DNA of 64,000 nucleotides from Heliocidaris tuberculata (GCA_025618425.1 CM046832.1:52560447-52624446), one strand, 5' to 3'; shown: positions 23,500-35,760, counted from the first letter of the stretch. Program-made: numbers and translations. Notes: generated by a model from the letters alone, not told the origin.

Positions 23500-24149
23500 G
23501 GCAAACCTGCAACAAAATGGAAGATATTTGAATTTTTGTTTTAATGCATTATTTTGTATTGGAAACATTTTTTTTTTCTCCAGGAGAATTATGCATAATT
23601 CTAAAAGATGAGCAAACACTAACATGTCAACAGAAAAGGATAGGACGGGAATGTACGTGTGAGATGTGTGACATTCAGCATAAAACATGTGCCCCACTTT
23701 TTCCTTTTCAGAAGAAAAAAGAATCTTTAAATATTACATATCCCTTTCTTTTTTTTTCTTTCCCCTGTTCACCCACCACATTGACACGGTGACTTTGCTT
23801 TAAAAAAAATCTTTGGTCTGTTATAGGATGAAGTTGTGAGCGTAATGCTAGATAATGTCCAGTTTTCATGCAAACCCCCACACACGTTCAATAACAAGGA
23901 ATATAAAATTATATCATCCACAGATTCTGACAGGAGAGAGCCTGTTTATCTCTCCTACTACTAGCCTAGGTATAGATCTAGTATTCCCCACCATCCTAGC
24001 CTAGGGGCAGGACGCTCTCTCCCGTTTACACATGATCTACAAGATTTTCCACAAGCACATTATAAGAGTAGAATATGTATTAGACGGTAGACCCCCCCCC
24101 CCCCATCTGAAAGCATTGAAACAATTCGAGGGATCAATAATAGCTGTAA

Positions 24150-24260
24150 GACATTCGCCAATGGCGGAGCTATATTACCTTTGTTGTGATGCCTACTTCC
24201 GGTATGGGTGTACTATGAATTTTCCTATTGATCAGCTGATGTGCCTTAATCATGAACAGG
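24150..24260 (-). promoter_or_regulatory. Possible ZNF277 first exon and core promoter
   Basis: On the minus strand this stretch holds CCGGAAGT (ETS-type), a CCAAT box read from the plus strand (GCCAATGGCGG) and a donor-like AAAG|GTAATA at 24179/24178 that could end a noncoding first exon. It lies about 0.7 kb above the coding start. No TATA box is apparent. Inference only; transcript data would decide. Confidence 0.35.
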
Positions 24261-24615
24261 TCTTAAACGCTACTGAAAAGTGACTTTAACACTGATTTAA
24301 AACATATACGTGTTATTGTGGGTATGGGGTTTGCTTGCAAAGCAAAGCTGTGCTTGTCGGAGGAATATGAGAGTGAGACTGTATCATGTCGCAACGTAGC
24401 TGCAGCTGTCTATGCAAGACTGACAAACTCCTCCCTCTTCATTTAAGGTTGCATGTTATGCCTCTCCCTGACTCTGCTAAGAAGAACTTACAAAGTTATG
24501 CCTTGTGGAACCGTCCGTTATGTCTGATAAAATGATACAGAAATATCGGCAAAACTTAATGAATACTTTGTGTAGCTGAAGTAAGTTGATGATCGTGCAT
24601 AGAGAGAAATGTACA

Positions 24616-24700
24616 GTGTAAGTCACTTATACATGTACAAGTTTATCTGAAGATAACCTTGTACTCCACAATAGATTTAACGGGTGAATAGGCCTCAGTA
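24616..24700 (+). repeat. Direct repeat, partner at 27987-28070
   Basis: CACTTATACATGTACAAGTT, GAAGATAACCTTGTACTCCA and GGGTGAATAGGC recur at 27987 with roughly four-fifths identity, bracketing the LINE and inverted-minisatellite element. Confidence 0.7.
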
Positions 24701-25036
24701 AGTTTTGTGGGTATTAGTGGGGATTGGTCCAGTCTGGATCATTCATACATGAGAGGAAAATAATTATTCAAAATTTCACTTTCAACTCTGCAACCCCAAA
24801 TTTGTGGCAAAGTAAGAGTAGAAGAGTTCCTGAACTTCCTGAATCAGGTAATCTAGCAAATTTAAGAAAATTAAATCTTGCTAAAGCGATTTTGTTGTCT
24901 GTTTTTGACTACTGCAACAGTGAACGTTTGACACAATCCCACATAGGCATGGGCCTATGAGTGAGTGTAAGGGTAAGTTGTAACTTTGTGTAGTCACTGT
25001 AAGCGAAAGACCGGAATTGGAAGTAGACAACACAAC

Positions 25037-25113
25037 CGTAAGCTGGACAGTAGAGGCACACGGTCGATATTGGAGACTGTTTCCTATTTGCGAGACTGTC
25101 TCCCATTTTGGAG
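25037..25113 (+). repeat. Inverted repeat arm, partner at 27583-27640
   Basis: CAGTAGAGGCACACGG, ATATTGGAGACTGTTTCC and GAGACTGTCTCC occur reverse-complemented at 27583-27640. Confidence 0.75.
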
Positions 25114-25329
25114 ACTTAGCTTACAAATAATAGGACAAAAGAAACAACACCAACAAAAAGGCAGTTTCTCTCTGCCAAATTTTTGCCTCACTGAGGTCAG
25201 AAGCCCATTTGTTTTGTTTGTAGATCATAACAAAAAATGTTATGAAAACAAAAGTAGTTGGTGAATTCTTAAAATAGACGCTCAAAAGGGGTAATTTTTC
25301 ATGAGGGATCTGCTTATCATATTTTCATT

Positions 25330-25863
25330 TTGAGCCGAGGTAATCCCTTTGCAGCAAATGTAAACAAAGAAAATTGGTCTCCTAAATGGGAGAGTATGGT
25401 CTCCAACACTTCCAGAAGACTTCATCTCTTGACTAAACTACGGAGGAATGGTGTTACCACCAAGGATCTGGTCACTATCTACATGCTGTACATCAGGCCG
25501 ATTCTAGAATTTTCTGCACCTGTCTGGGCTTCAGGGATCACAAACGACCACTCTGCAAGCATCAAACGAGTTCAGAGGAGAGCTCTCAACATCATTACCT
25601 ACCCGGACAATAAAACTTATGATGAACTGCAATCTGATTTTGGCGTCTCCTCTCTTAAAGAGAGACGCACATCCCTTTCTCTCAGTTTTGCAGAGGCACT
25701 TCTCATATCCAAGGTACATCGACATCTCCTGCCTGAGAGCAGGGTTAGAGACTGTAACCGTACCCTGCGTAATGCATCTGATTTGTCCCTGCCTAGGATG
25801 AGAACTGAGAGGTACCGAAATTCCCCTATCACGTCTTTCATTCGATGTCTGAATAATAAGTAG
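25330..25863 (+). pseudogene. LINE reverse-transcriptase C-terminal fragment
   Basis: A 177-codon open frame whose centre reads TIYMLYIRPILEFSAPVW, then IKRVQRRALNII and a YDELQSDFGVSSLKERR segment: the thumb and C-terminal region common to non-LTR (CR1/jockey-like) polymerases. The polymerase core (YADD box) and endonuclease are absent, so this is a 5'-truncated copy. The frame is still open to a natural stop, suggesting a fairly recent insertion. The true left edge is nearer 25360; the first residues are likely flanking sequence. Confidence 0.85.
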
Positions 25864-26820
25864 AGGTTTTTTCCACTATAAGCATGTATTACAGGTATTT
25901 CAGCAATATAAGTGCAGTATTTACTGTCATGATGATTGTCATTCATTTTTCGCCCATTACCACATGTATTTTTGTTCTTGTATTCACTTCCTCATTCCTC
26001 TTCTCTCTTTGATCTCTCTTCCTCTTTCCCTTTTTCTTTCCCTCCCCTTCCCCTCTCTCTTTATCTCTCTCTGCTCTCTCTGTCTCTCCCTATCTCTCTT
26101 CTCTCTCAGTCTATTCCTTCTTTTTCATCCCTCTCTCTCTCTCTCTCTCTCTCTCTGTATGTCTCTTTTCTGTATGTCTCTTCTTCTCTATCTCTCTATG
26201 GATGATGATTTTCAGTACAACATTGACCAAACTCAATATATATGCCACTCTTACTGTAACCAATGATACATGTTTCCAAAGACTTTCAAATCCCTCTATG
26301 TGCAATATGCTAAATTTTAATTCAATGTTACATTTAAATTTCACTGTACTCACGTCACACTTGTGATCAATACCAGCATACTGCCATGACCTCATTTTTA
26401 AAATTTTTGAATTTTTAAAATTTTTAAATTGTCAAATTTTAAGTATTAATGAATATGCCTGAACTTTTATTGCTTAATATTAATTGCTGTTTTTTATATG
26501 TAATAATTAATCAATTTCATTTATCTCTTTGCTTTTCATTTGTTTATTATTATTCCATATGTGGTTGGCCTTTCTTCAGTACATTCTCTTGACATAGTAA
26601 TTTATTGTTTTTGCCTCTTTATTTTTTATGCTTTTGATTTAATATAAACATGTATATTTATTTTGATACATATATTTTCCATCTTGTATGTTTGTATATG
26701 CATTTGAATATTGTTGTTTTTCAAAATAATAACTGAATATATGACATGTCTGTAAACTTACATTGTTAGTCTTCGGACTTTTGGGTGAGATCAAATAAAA
26801 CTGAATTGAATTTGAATTTA
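25360..26820 (+). mobile_element. 5'-truncated non-LTR retrotransposon (LINE)
   Basis: Covers the reverse-transcriptase fragment and a roughly 0.95 kb 3' tail with a pyrimidine/TC-rich segment (25980-26200) and an AT-rich segment ending AATAAAACTGAATTGAAT. A terminal GAATT-type short repeat in place of poly(A) is a CR1/L2-like habit. Target duplications were not identified. A terminal-inverted-repeat element abuts its 3' end. Confidence 0.7.
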
Positions 26821-27572
26821 GACCCTGTTCTCGTTACAAGGGATAGCGCGCTCTGGCGCGTGCTAGATCGCGCCAGCTCTAAGGTGAGAACGTGGCAACG
26901 TTATTTCGGCGCGATCCAGTGAGGTCCACAGCGATCCCAAACTGTACCACCTCTGGGGCGTATCCGGACAACTACCCCCTGGACAATTACCCCCCGGACA
27001 ACCACCCCCCGGAAAACCACCCCCTGGATGACTACCCCCCTAGGACAACTACCCCCTAGGACATCTACCCCCCAGGACAACTACCCCCCAGGACAACTAC
27101 CCCCCAGGACAATTACCCCCCAGGACAATTACCCCCCGAACAACTACCCCCTGGACAGCTACCCCCGGAAAAATTGTCCTGGGGGTAATTGTCCTGGGGG
27201 GTAGTTGTCCTGGGGGGTAATTGTCCTGGGGGGTAATTGTCCTTGGGGGTAGTTGTCCTGGGGGGTAGTTGTCTTGGGGGGGTAGATGTCCTAGGGGGGT
27301 AGTCGTCCAGGGGGTGGTTTTCCGGGGGGTAGTTGTCCGGGGGGTAGTTGTCTAGGGGGTAGTTGTCCTAGAATCCCTCTGGGGGGTGATCCACGAGAGA
27401 TAGCGCAACCTAGAGCACGCCTATTCAGTTTACTGTGCAGAAAGTGATAAGATAGATCTCGCTACCCTCTGCAGGTGTGAACCCGCGGCATGCCAGTGGA
27501 CCTCCCTGGCGCGCCATGGGTCGCCCCACGATAGCGCGATCCACTTTCCAATCTCGTAATGAGAACTGGGTC
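26821..27572. mobile_element. Terminal-inverted-repeat element carrying an inverted minisatellite
   Basis: Starts GACCCTGTTCTCGTTAC immediately after the LINE tail; ends GTAATGAGAACTGGGTC (18-bp TIR with two mismatches). Subterminal sequence is CpG-rich (GATAGCGCG words, GGCGCG). 752 bp, no coding sequence; no target duplication found. Confidence 0.65.
26965..27370. repeat. Inverted minisatellite, GGACAACTACCCCCCA units
   Basis: About a dozen 15-17-bp units on one strand, then the same kind of units reverse-complemented, centre near 27175. Variant units (AAAACCACCCCC, then GAYGACTACCCCCC, then ACATCTACC) come in the same order going outwards-in on both arms, so one arm is an inverted copy of the other. 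Confidence 0.92.
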
Positions 27573-29279
27573 TCAGAGAATGGAGACAGTCTCCCAAATA
27601 GGAAACAGTCTCCAATATCAGCCGTGCGCCTCTACTGCTGGACCCATTGCTCTCACATAGTGCGTTAACCGATCAAAAGTAAGCATTTGTTGACGCCCTC
27701 CAGCAGCTAAATAATTTTATTTGTTGATCCCTCCAATTTGGGTCGCCGGCATCAATCTCTACCAGTGGATAAAGCAACGCCCTCTACGTTAACTTTGAAG
27801 CGACAAACACCGCCATTAATTATGACCACTAATAACACCATCTTCACCACATAAAGTCTCTCGTGGGCTTTCTGAAGCCTACGCCAAACCTACGGAAGTG
27901 ACTGGCGCGAATAATCTGTAGAGATTGAGGAGCGCCATCATACCAAGAACGAACCAACTAACCGCCGCTAGCTGTAGACTAGATTAGACCCACTTATATA
28001 TGTACAAGCTTATCTGAAGATGAGCTTGTACTCCACAATAGCTTTTACGGGGTGAATAGGCTTCAACAGCTTCTTCTTCTTCTTTGTTTTTGTTTGGCAA
28101 TCAGTCATAATTGACTATTTTTGCCACACACTATACATAATTATGTAGACCTACTTAACATTTTTTTTTTTTTTTGCTACATGCCGCGCCGCTGCGTAGA
28201 GTCTAAGTAGACGTGTGTGGCTGTATCCTCAGGCCGGGCGAGTGTATAGTCAAGGATTGTAATTCCGAACAGATTGTATTACCGAACGTGTACAGTTAAG
28301 CGCCTAAAATGTGTTTTCATACGCGTAGGATTACGCGTATGAAAACCATACTATTGAAACAAAGGTTGTGTCTTTTTCCCATAGGTTTCACACGTTCGGA
28401 AATACAGTATCTTTTTCAAGGGACCAAAACGCCGCGTCGTTGGGAAGGGGTTCACTCGGAAGGGAATATCGTATTAAATCTACGTTGTCTTTTTAAAATT
28501 CCATCAACTTCTTTTTCTGGAGGACTTTGAGCATTCATTATGTATGTTTGACAGATATTCGTTTGATATTTTATTTGCTATCGTTGATTTTCTGAAAAGT
28601 GTTCGGACACTGGATCCACTACCAATACCATATACATGGCTGTATACACTGCCGAAAATGATTTATCTACACACACGAGAATGGACGAGTGGGACCACAA
28701 TAATATACATGATATAGTCACCAGCATTTTTCTCAGCGTACTGTCCGTCTTATACTTTATTCCAATTCACTCTTAATACATTTTTATATCAATATGAATT
28801 ATTCCTACATTCTGGTTCTCGTATAATAAACAAATATAGCGCCTTGCCCAAACGTTAACATACCAAATTAATAGCAGTTTTATTTCGTCAATCGTTTCCC
28901 AAAATAAGTATGGTAGCCTCGAGTAATTTTTTCATTTTTTAAACAAAATATATTCAGAATTAGAATAATGTATTAAAACGGGAAAAAGGAATACAGCCAT
29001 TTCTAAATTTATGAACCTCACAATTACTCATGCTATTTTATGTAGGCCACTGCGTAGTCGTCAGATCAACTTTGAACACCGGCGTTGGCGGATATGCATG
29101 TAGGAGCCCCCCCCCCCCCCCCACCCACATCCGCCAAGCAAGGGAGGGGGGGGGGGGGTGCACAACCTTTTGAAACCCAAACTCGTATAACTACACAATC
29201 CAAAGAGTGTGCCACCTCCTCCTCCCTTTTTGGGGTGAATTGTTTCCTGTTTCTTTCCTGTTTTTGTTTGCTTACTTGT
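27573..29279. other. Intergenic, ZNF277 to MGLL; no gene seen
   Basis: Contains the inverted and direct repeat partners (27583, 27987), an MluI-type palindrome (28314-28345), poly(T) runs and a G/C-run patch (29100-29160). Frames over the runs are artefacts. Confidence 0.5.
28314..28345. repeat. Perfect 14-bp inverted repeat, loop of 4
   Basis: TTTTCATACGCGTA, GGAT, TACGCGTATGAAAA. Each arm holds ACGCGT. Nearby ACCGAACGTGT (28280) and ACACGTTCGG (28389) are also inverted around it. Confidence 0.9.
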
Positions 29280-30007
29280 CAGAAGCGGATCTAGAGGGGG
29301 GGGGTTGGGGGGGGGTTGCAACCCCCCCCAAAAAAAAAAAATCCGGGGACCATTTTTTTTTTTATCTTATCTTTTTTTTTAAACTTGTAATTTTATTTTA
29401 TTCTATTTATGTATTTATTTTATTTTTTATTATTATTATTATTATTATTATTTCTTTTTTTTGGGAGGGAAGGGAGGGGGGGGGGTGGGCGAACAAATGT
29501 CACGGAGTCCCTTGCCCCCCCCCCCCCTAATCAGCTTTTTTGAGGACACGGGCCACCGCCGAAGTGACAAGCGATTTGTGCAGAAACATCCACGACGTCT
29601 CTTCTGCCAGTCCATCATATTCGACTGAGATTTGCCAGTGAGTATCAGTGACAAGCTGTTCATAATAAAAGTATTAGGCTGACAGTGCTTATTCCAAGGT
29701 CCCCAATTCTCTGTATCTGTGTTGTCAACTGGCCTTACATTGCAGGAAAATGCAACTAAATTTTACAAATTTTCATGGGGGGGTTAATTTGGCAATGACC
29801 TCTATACCAAAAATAGTGGTGTTTTAGATGCAAGAAAACGCCATTTTCACACACAGATTTTCAAAAATTCTCCCTACTGTGGGAGGGGGGACACCCCCCT
29901 CCCACACCCTCCCCCCCTCACTCACTCCGTTCGCTCGGGCTCGGTCGCTACGCTCCCTCGCATACCGTCCCCAACCCCCCCTTTATAAAAAGCTAGATCC
30001 GCCCCTG
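29280..30007. mobile_element. Element with ends CAGAAGCGGATCTAG, 5-bp duplication CTTGT, copy 1
   Basis: CTTGT|CAGAAGCGGATCTAGAG ... AGCTAGATCCGCCCCTG|CTTGT, 728 bp. Interior is G, C, A and T runs, a (TTA)n and unique-looking sequence; non-coding. Confidence 0.85.
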
Positions 30008-30359
30008 CTTGTAGTATCTCTTTTATAGAGGCATAGTGGTTATATCACTATACATGTATAAAATCAAAATATATATAGGGAGGCATACAAGATCATGTTT
30101 GTTATTTTTAAGTGAAAGTTCCTAGATCTTCGAAGAATGGATGTAAAGTCAATTTTTGGTGTGTTGATTCAACATGAAATAAATGTTTGAAGAGATTGAT
30201 GTTGTTATTTCCAACATTGGTTGGTTATTTTCTATAGTACATTGCTCGATAACGGCCGTGATTGAAATTGAGAATAAAGTAAGTAACTCACCAGTTACAT
30301 CAAAAACTTCTTGGAAATGATTATTTTCTTTTGATTATTTTGATTTCACTAAGAACATA

Positions 30360-30885
30360 CAGAAGCGGATCTAGAGGGGGGGTTGGGGGGTTGCAACCCC
30401 CCCCCCCCAAAAAAAAAAAAATCCGGGGACCATTTTTTTTTTTTATCTTATCTTTTTTTTTAAACTTGTAATTTTATTTTATTCTATTTATGTATTTATT
30501 TTATTTTTTATTATTATTATTATTATTATTATTTCTTTTTTTTTGGGGGGGGGAAGGGAGGGGTGGGGGGTGGGCGAACAAATGTCACGGAGTCCCTTGC
30601 CCCCCCCCCCAAATCAGCTTTTTTGAGGACACGGGCCACCGACTCCCCAATTCTTTGTATCTGTGTTGTCAACTGGCCTTACATTGCAGGAAAATGCAAC
30701 TAAATTTTACAAATTTTCATGGGGGGGTTAATTTGGCAATGACCTCTATACCAAAAATAGTGGTGTTTTAGATGCAAGAAAACGCCATTTTCACACACAG
30801 ATTTTCAAAAATTCTCCCTACTGTGGGAGGGGGGACACCCCCTCCCACACCCTCCCCCCTTTATAAAAAGCTAGATCCGCCCCTG
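30360..30885. mobile_element. Same element, copy 2, 5-bp duplication ACATA
   Basis: ACATA|CAGAAGCGGATCTAG ... CTAGATCCGCCCCTG|ACATA, 526 bp. Nearly identical to copy 1 but without two internal segments (about 130 and 60 bp). Confidence 0.87.
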
Positions 30886-33108
30886 ACATATGAGGTACCT
30901 GTAGAATGACTCCAAGTGAAAGGTTTGTCGTGTTCTACTAAGCGACAGGTATATACACTTATTGTACACTATGCTGCTATTCAACGCGCTCTCCTTGTAA
31001 ATTGAAATGCTACATGTATCTTAAAAACATTCACAACTTTTTTTTGGTAGGTATCCATAGTGAGTGTGAGTATTCACCAAAGACCGCGGAGCGTTTTTGA
31101 AAGTGGGGGGGGGGCTGATTTGATTTAATGACAATTTTCGAACTTTTTTTCCCGAGGTCTTATGAAACGTGTCTACTCAAAAAAAGGTGGGGCCGGTTCC
31201 AAAGCCCATGTTCACAAGTGAAAATATCAACATCTTTTTCACAGAGGCTCCCACATGGTGTTACCGAAAGTCTTCACTTGTGAATTCATATAACTTTGCA
31301 GTTTTAGCTTAAATCATTGTCAAATTCACGAGACGTTTAAGATTATACTATACAACATTATACGAAATTTAATTGAGGATGGTTAGTACTTTTTAAGGTA
31401 TTCCCAATCAAAATTTCACCCGTTGCATATTTTGTTTGAGATAAGGCGTGTATTTTTTTATTTTCTCAATATAGGCCACTTGAACAGAAAAGAATAATGG
31501 CCAACAAATATATGCCGGCTTCGTATCCGACACACAAAATGACGGTATAGGCCATTCTGTATTCTTACACTGAAAACCACATACTTATAATAGGCCTAAC
31601 ATGAAGACGAATCGTGATCGAGTGTCAGATGGGTCTGCAACTGCATGGCTGCATGCAAGGGCGTCGCGGAACATTTTGAATGGGGGGGGGGTGACCCCAA
31701 ATTTGCCGATAAAAAATGCTGCACCCTTAGCCCCCCCTCCCCCACAAATAATGATGAAAGAAATTCACAGATGTATATAGAGATCTTGATCATACAGGCC
31801 CATTTTCGCAAGGAGGGTACTGACGCCTTTTGCCCGAATATTAACTTTTCAATTTCTAAATTATGTTAACATTTCGTAGTGAAAAGTATTATCTGGGAGC
31901 CTCGCTGCTCAAATTTGTGGATAATCTGGCTCCTCGATCGCTGCCCGAGTGAATTGGTGCCTAGCCTGATTATCGGAAATTTGAAAATCCTTAGGGAAGG
32001 GGGGCTGCAGACTATTGCCGAAGGGGGACGCCTTTTGCCCGAATATCAACTTTTCAATTTCTAAATTATTGTGAGCGAGCAAAATTTAAAAAAATTTGTC
32101 GTCGTGAAAATGTACAAAAGTTACATGCAGAAGTTACATAATTATCTGCATGGGTGTCGATCTCGGGGGGGGGGGGGGGGGGGGTGTGGGGTATATATTC
32201 TCCCCCAAAATTTTAGGTGGGTGGATGACCTGTATTATCACCCCCCTCCCCACAAATATTTTTGGATAAAGTAAATAAGAATCATGATACATTAACTTAA
32301 AACTAATAATTATCCAAACTCATTATGTTTGAACTTGAAATACCATCACATTCTTTAATGATTAGAAGTAAGTAAATAGACAATGACATAATTTCAATGC
32401 GAAAATATCGAAGAAAATTCGTTCGCTTGCATTGTTCCGTCCATTGGCGTAGATCCGTGCATTCCTTCTTTTCATTAAAAAACATTTTGGGCTTCTCTAG
32501 AATGCAAGTTTTACAGACAGATTTTTGAAAAATCCCTGGTGTGGATATCCACAGGGAGGGATACCCCCTCCCACGCCCTCCCCCCTCTCGGTCCTTTCTC
32601 TCCCTCGCCGGTCATTCCCCCCCCCCCCCCAATCATAAAAAGAGATGGACACCACTAGTCAGGCGCGCCGGAAGCAGTTTGGGATTGGGGGGGGGGGGGC
32701 AAACATTCAAGGGGGCTCACCTTTCAAGGGCTCATGTCTTCTCACCCCTAAAAAAAACACACACGCTTTCCCACTCTCTCACAACAATACAGACGCACGT
32801 ACACACCTTTCAGAATATTTCGCTATTAAAGTTTAATAGCGAAATTAAACACGTCTAATACAAAACCTCCACTACGTTAAAGTTAAAAGTTTGAATGCTT
32901 TGTCTGTCTTCAGTGATCTCCATGTCTAAAGGACACATAGTTTTTATTCTTCCTAGCCGATGAAAAAAAGGGGAACTCTTTCGTGGTTATAAGGACCCAC
33001 CTATGCCCAGGGAGCGCCATCTCTAAATGATTTCCTTTGAAAATACCCATACTAATGTTGTCCTTTACCAATATCGAAGAAATGATGCTTCATCAATACA
33101 CCTCTTAT

Positions 33109-33372
33109 CAGGGGCGGCGCCAGGGTATTTAAATAGGGGGGGGGGGGGCAAAATGACGCGTATAGCAACGTCGCACGTCGAGGGTCTTGAAATAACAAAT
33201 AGGACTATAACAGTTATGTCATAATTGCATGGCCTAGCCTTCTCTTCTCCATTTCCCCTTCTCTTTCTCCTTTTCCCCCTTTCTTCCTATTTTGTTTTGT
33301 TTTGTTTTGTTTTGCTCGCTTGAAAAATGATAGGGGGCGGCCGCCCCCTGCCCCCCTGTAGCGCCGCCCCTG
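33109..33372. mobile_element. Nested hAT-like MITE, 8-bp duplication CCTCTTAT
   Basis: CCTCTTAT|CAGGGGCGGCGCCAGGG ... TGTAGCGCCGCCCCTG|CCTCTTAT, 264 bp. Perfect duplication; inserted within the 31656-34612 element. Confidence 0.9.
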
Positions 33373-33979
33373 CCTCTTATCAATAATTAGCAAATAAAAA
33401 GTTAAAGATTTATTAATTGGCATAACATCGTAAAGAGTGGTTCTAAATAAAAGAGGAGACTTACCTGAATAACACAAAATCTTGGAGAAAACGTACATGC
33501 TGCGAACAGAAGAACGCGTCCTAATGTATGCCTGTACTTTCCCACGATATGCGCGTATCGCGTTATTATCAAATTTTCCATTGATAATAGGGTGTGTGGA
33601 ATGTTTAAGAAATTTAATTCCTGTATACTCTTCTTTTATTTGAATGGAATAGCATTTGCGATGTGATTCAATTCAGGTTTTATTTTTGTTTATTTTCTTT
33701 TTGGTTCCCCCTCCAATTTTACTCCTTTACTACTGATTTTTTTTTTTTTTTTATGGGGGGGGGGGGATTTTTGGGGAGCGAAAATGCATTTTGCCCCCCC
33801 CCCCCACTTTTTCGTTTGGGGGGGGAGGCGACCGCCCCCTGCCCCCCCCCCCCCCACTTCCGGCGCCTATGCCACTAGTGGCACAAATCCATTTTGAAAT
33901 TGGGGGGGGGGGGGACATTTGCCTCCAAAATTCTCCGACAAGCAAAAAACAAAAAACAAACCCAAAAAACAAACAAAGG

Positions 33980-34112
33980 TTATTCAAAAAGGTGGGGGGG
34001 GGGGGGACATTCGCCTATCTTCAAAAAGGTGGGGGGGGGGGGACATTCGCCTATCTTCAAAAAGGTGGGGGGGGGGGACATTCGCCTATCTTCAAAAAGG
34101 TGGGGGGGGGAC
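33980..34112 (+). repeat. Minisatellite, four units of about 40 bp
   Basis: Unit TTCAAAAAGGTGG, a G run, ACATTCGCCTATC, repeated four times with varying G-run length. Confidence 0.85.
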
Positions 34113-34612
34113 ATGTCCCCCTGTCCCCCCTGGATTTACGCCCATGGACACCACTGATTATCTGGGAACCTCGCTGCCCAAATATGTGGATATTCTGGCA
34201 CCTCTCTTCACTACCCGAATATGAAGTGGTGGATGCCCGAATATCGGGACTTTGAAAATCCTCGGGGGGGGGGGGGGGGAGGGCTGCAGCCTATCGCCGA
34301 AGGGGGATGCCTTCTGCCCGAATATTGACTTTCCAGTGTTTTTGTGAGAGAGTGAAGCGAGAGAGCCAAAAAAAATTGGCCAGTTTTTCCTTCTTTCTCT
34401 TTCCTTCCCTTTTCCTTTCTTTTTTTTCCCACTGTCTTTGTTTTCCTTTCCTTTCCCTTTTCTTTTTTCTTTTCTTTTTTCTTCTCCTTTCTCTTTTCTC
34501 CTTTTTCTTCTTCCCACTCTTTCCCCCTCCTTTTTTTGCCTATACAGCAATTTTAAGTGGGGGTGTGACAACCCTCCCCCCCCCCCCACATCCAAGTATA
34601 GCGACGCCCTTG

Positions 34613-35760
34613 GCTGCATGGCTGACTGAGCACTGAGTGTTGAAATACAAATTTGAAACTCGACGGAGTAATATCACGTACAGCCCTTCCATTCCTCGGT
34701 TTCTGCATCAATGCTCTCATAATGATGGTTGTATAATTATGAGCTAACAAATGAAGAAAAAAAATACGGATTCGAACGGAACTTGAGTAGGCCTATATCA
34801 CGAGAGCGGGGAGTCCCAGCAATGAGACATGAAAGTGTCAACTTATAGCTGCTCATTTATGAGCTGCCTTCGGAGCAACATAGGCTTGTTCCAGTACAAA
34901 ACGGCCGCCCCACTGCCCTTATCAGGGGCCGCGGAGCGTTTTTGAAAGTTGGGGGGGGGGGGGGGCTGATCTGATTTCACTCATTAATGACAATATTTTC
35001 TTTTACGTGTCTACTCAAAAAAAGGTGGGGGCTGCAGTCCCCAGCCCCCCCCCCCCCCCAGTTCCTTGGCCCATGCCTATAAAAAAAAAATAATAATAAT
35101 AATTTGAAAATTAAGTTGGGATTAAAAGAAAAAGGACTATTCTTCCCTTGGGAGGGCCGGTAAAATTTCCAAAATCGGATAGGGATCTTTTTGCCCCGCC
35201 GCCGCTGCCCTTTTCAATCCTGGAATCTTACCTGATAGCTTTTCGTTCAGATAATGTCTGTATCTATAATAACCCCCAACTAGGAAACATGGTCATCTTG
35301 GCGAGTTATCCTGAAGGGTCCTAAGATATTACAAAAAGTACCTTGCATTAGATATAACCTATATATTATGTTTATCTTACGTACTAATATACAAATATAC
35401 AGGGCCCGAGGAAATCTAGTGCGATCTATGAGGTCGGTCGAAGTGACTACAGTCGTCTATTTCCTCAAGAAAAATAGACGATTGACTGTAGTCGCTGAGG
35501 GATATAAACCAAAATATTTGTTTTATTATTATTTTGAAATCCTTTTAAATTTTGAACTGAATTAAAATTAGAATGTTATTAAATTACAGCTCTTGCCAAA
35601 GTCACATCCCAATGGTGAAGTATCATACTAGGCCCATATTATACTATGACATCCACCCTTATCTTCATCAGCTACAGGTGTATAGTCTATAGTCCAGTCA
35701 ATGAGTTCACTATAAACTCGAGTCAGGTAGGTGGGTGTGTGGGTGTGTCAGTAGGCGGGA
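34613..35760. other. Upstream of MGLL; repeat remnant, no gene
   Basis: 34925-35070 repeats the CCGCGGAGCGTTTTTGAAAG ... GTGTCTACTCAAAAAAAGGT sequence of 31085-31190. The rest is AT-rich and includes the inverted pair near 35443-35490 (GACTACAGTCGTCTATTT / AAATAGACGATTGACTGTAG). Confidence 0.55.

Larger units (their letters stand above)
31656..34612. mobile_element. 3-kb hAT-like composite, 8-bp duplication GCTGCATG
   Basis: GCTGCATG|CAAGGGCGTCGC ... GCGACGCCCTTG|GCTGCATG. 2957 bp of G/C runs, internal repeats (GAATATYRACTTTYCA and GGGCTGCAG occur several times) and a nested element at 33109-33372. No transposase. Confidence 0.8.

Noticed and set aside
24032..24283. 83-codon plus-strand frame
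   Set aside because: Crosses a C homopolymer and the putative ZNF277 promoter; no homology recognised.
33751..34636. Long Gly/Pro-rich frames
   Set aside because: They run over G and C homopolymers within transposons, where run-length errors shift frames at will.
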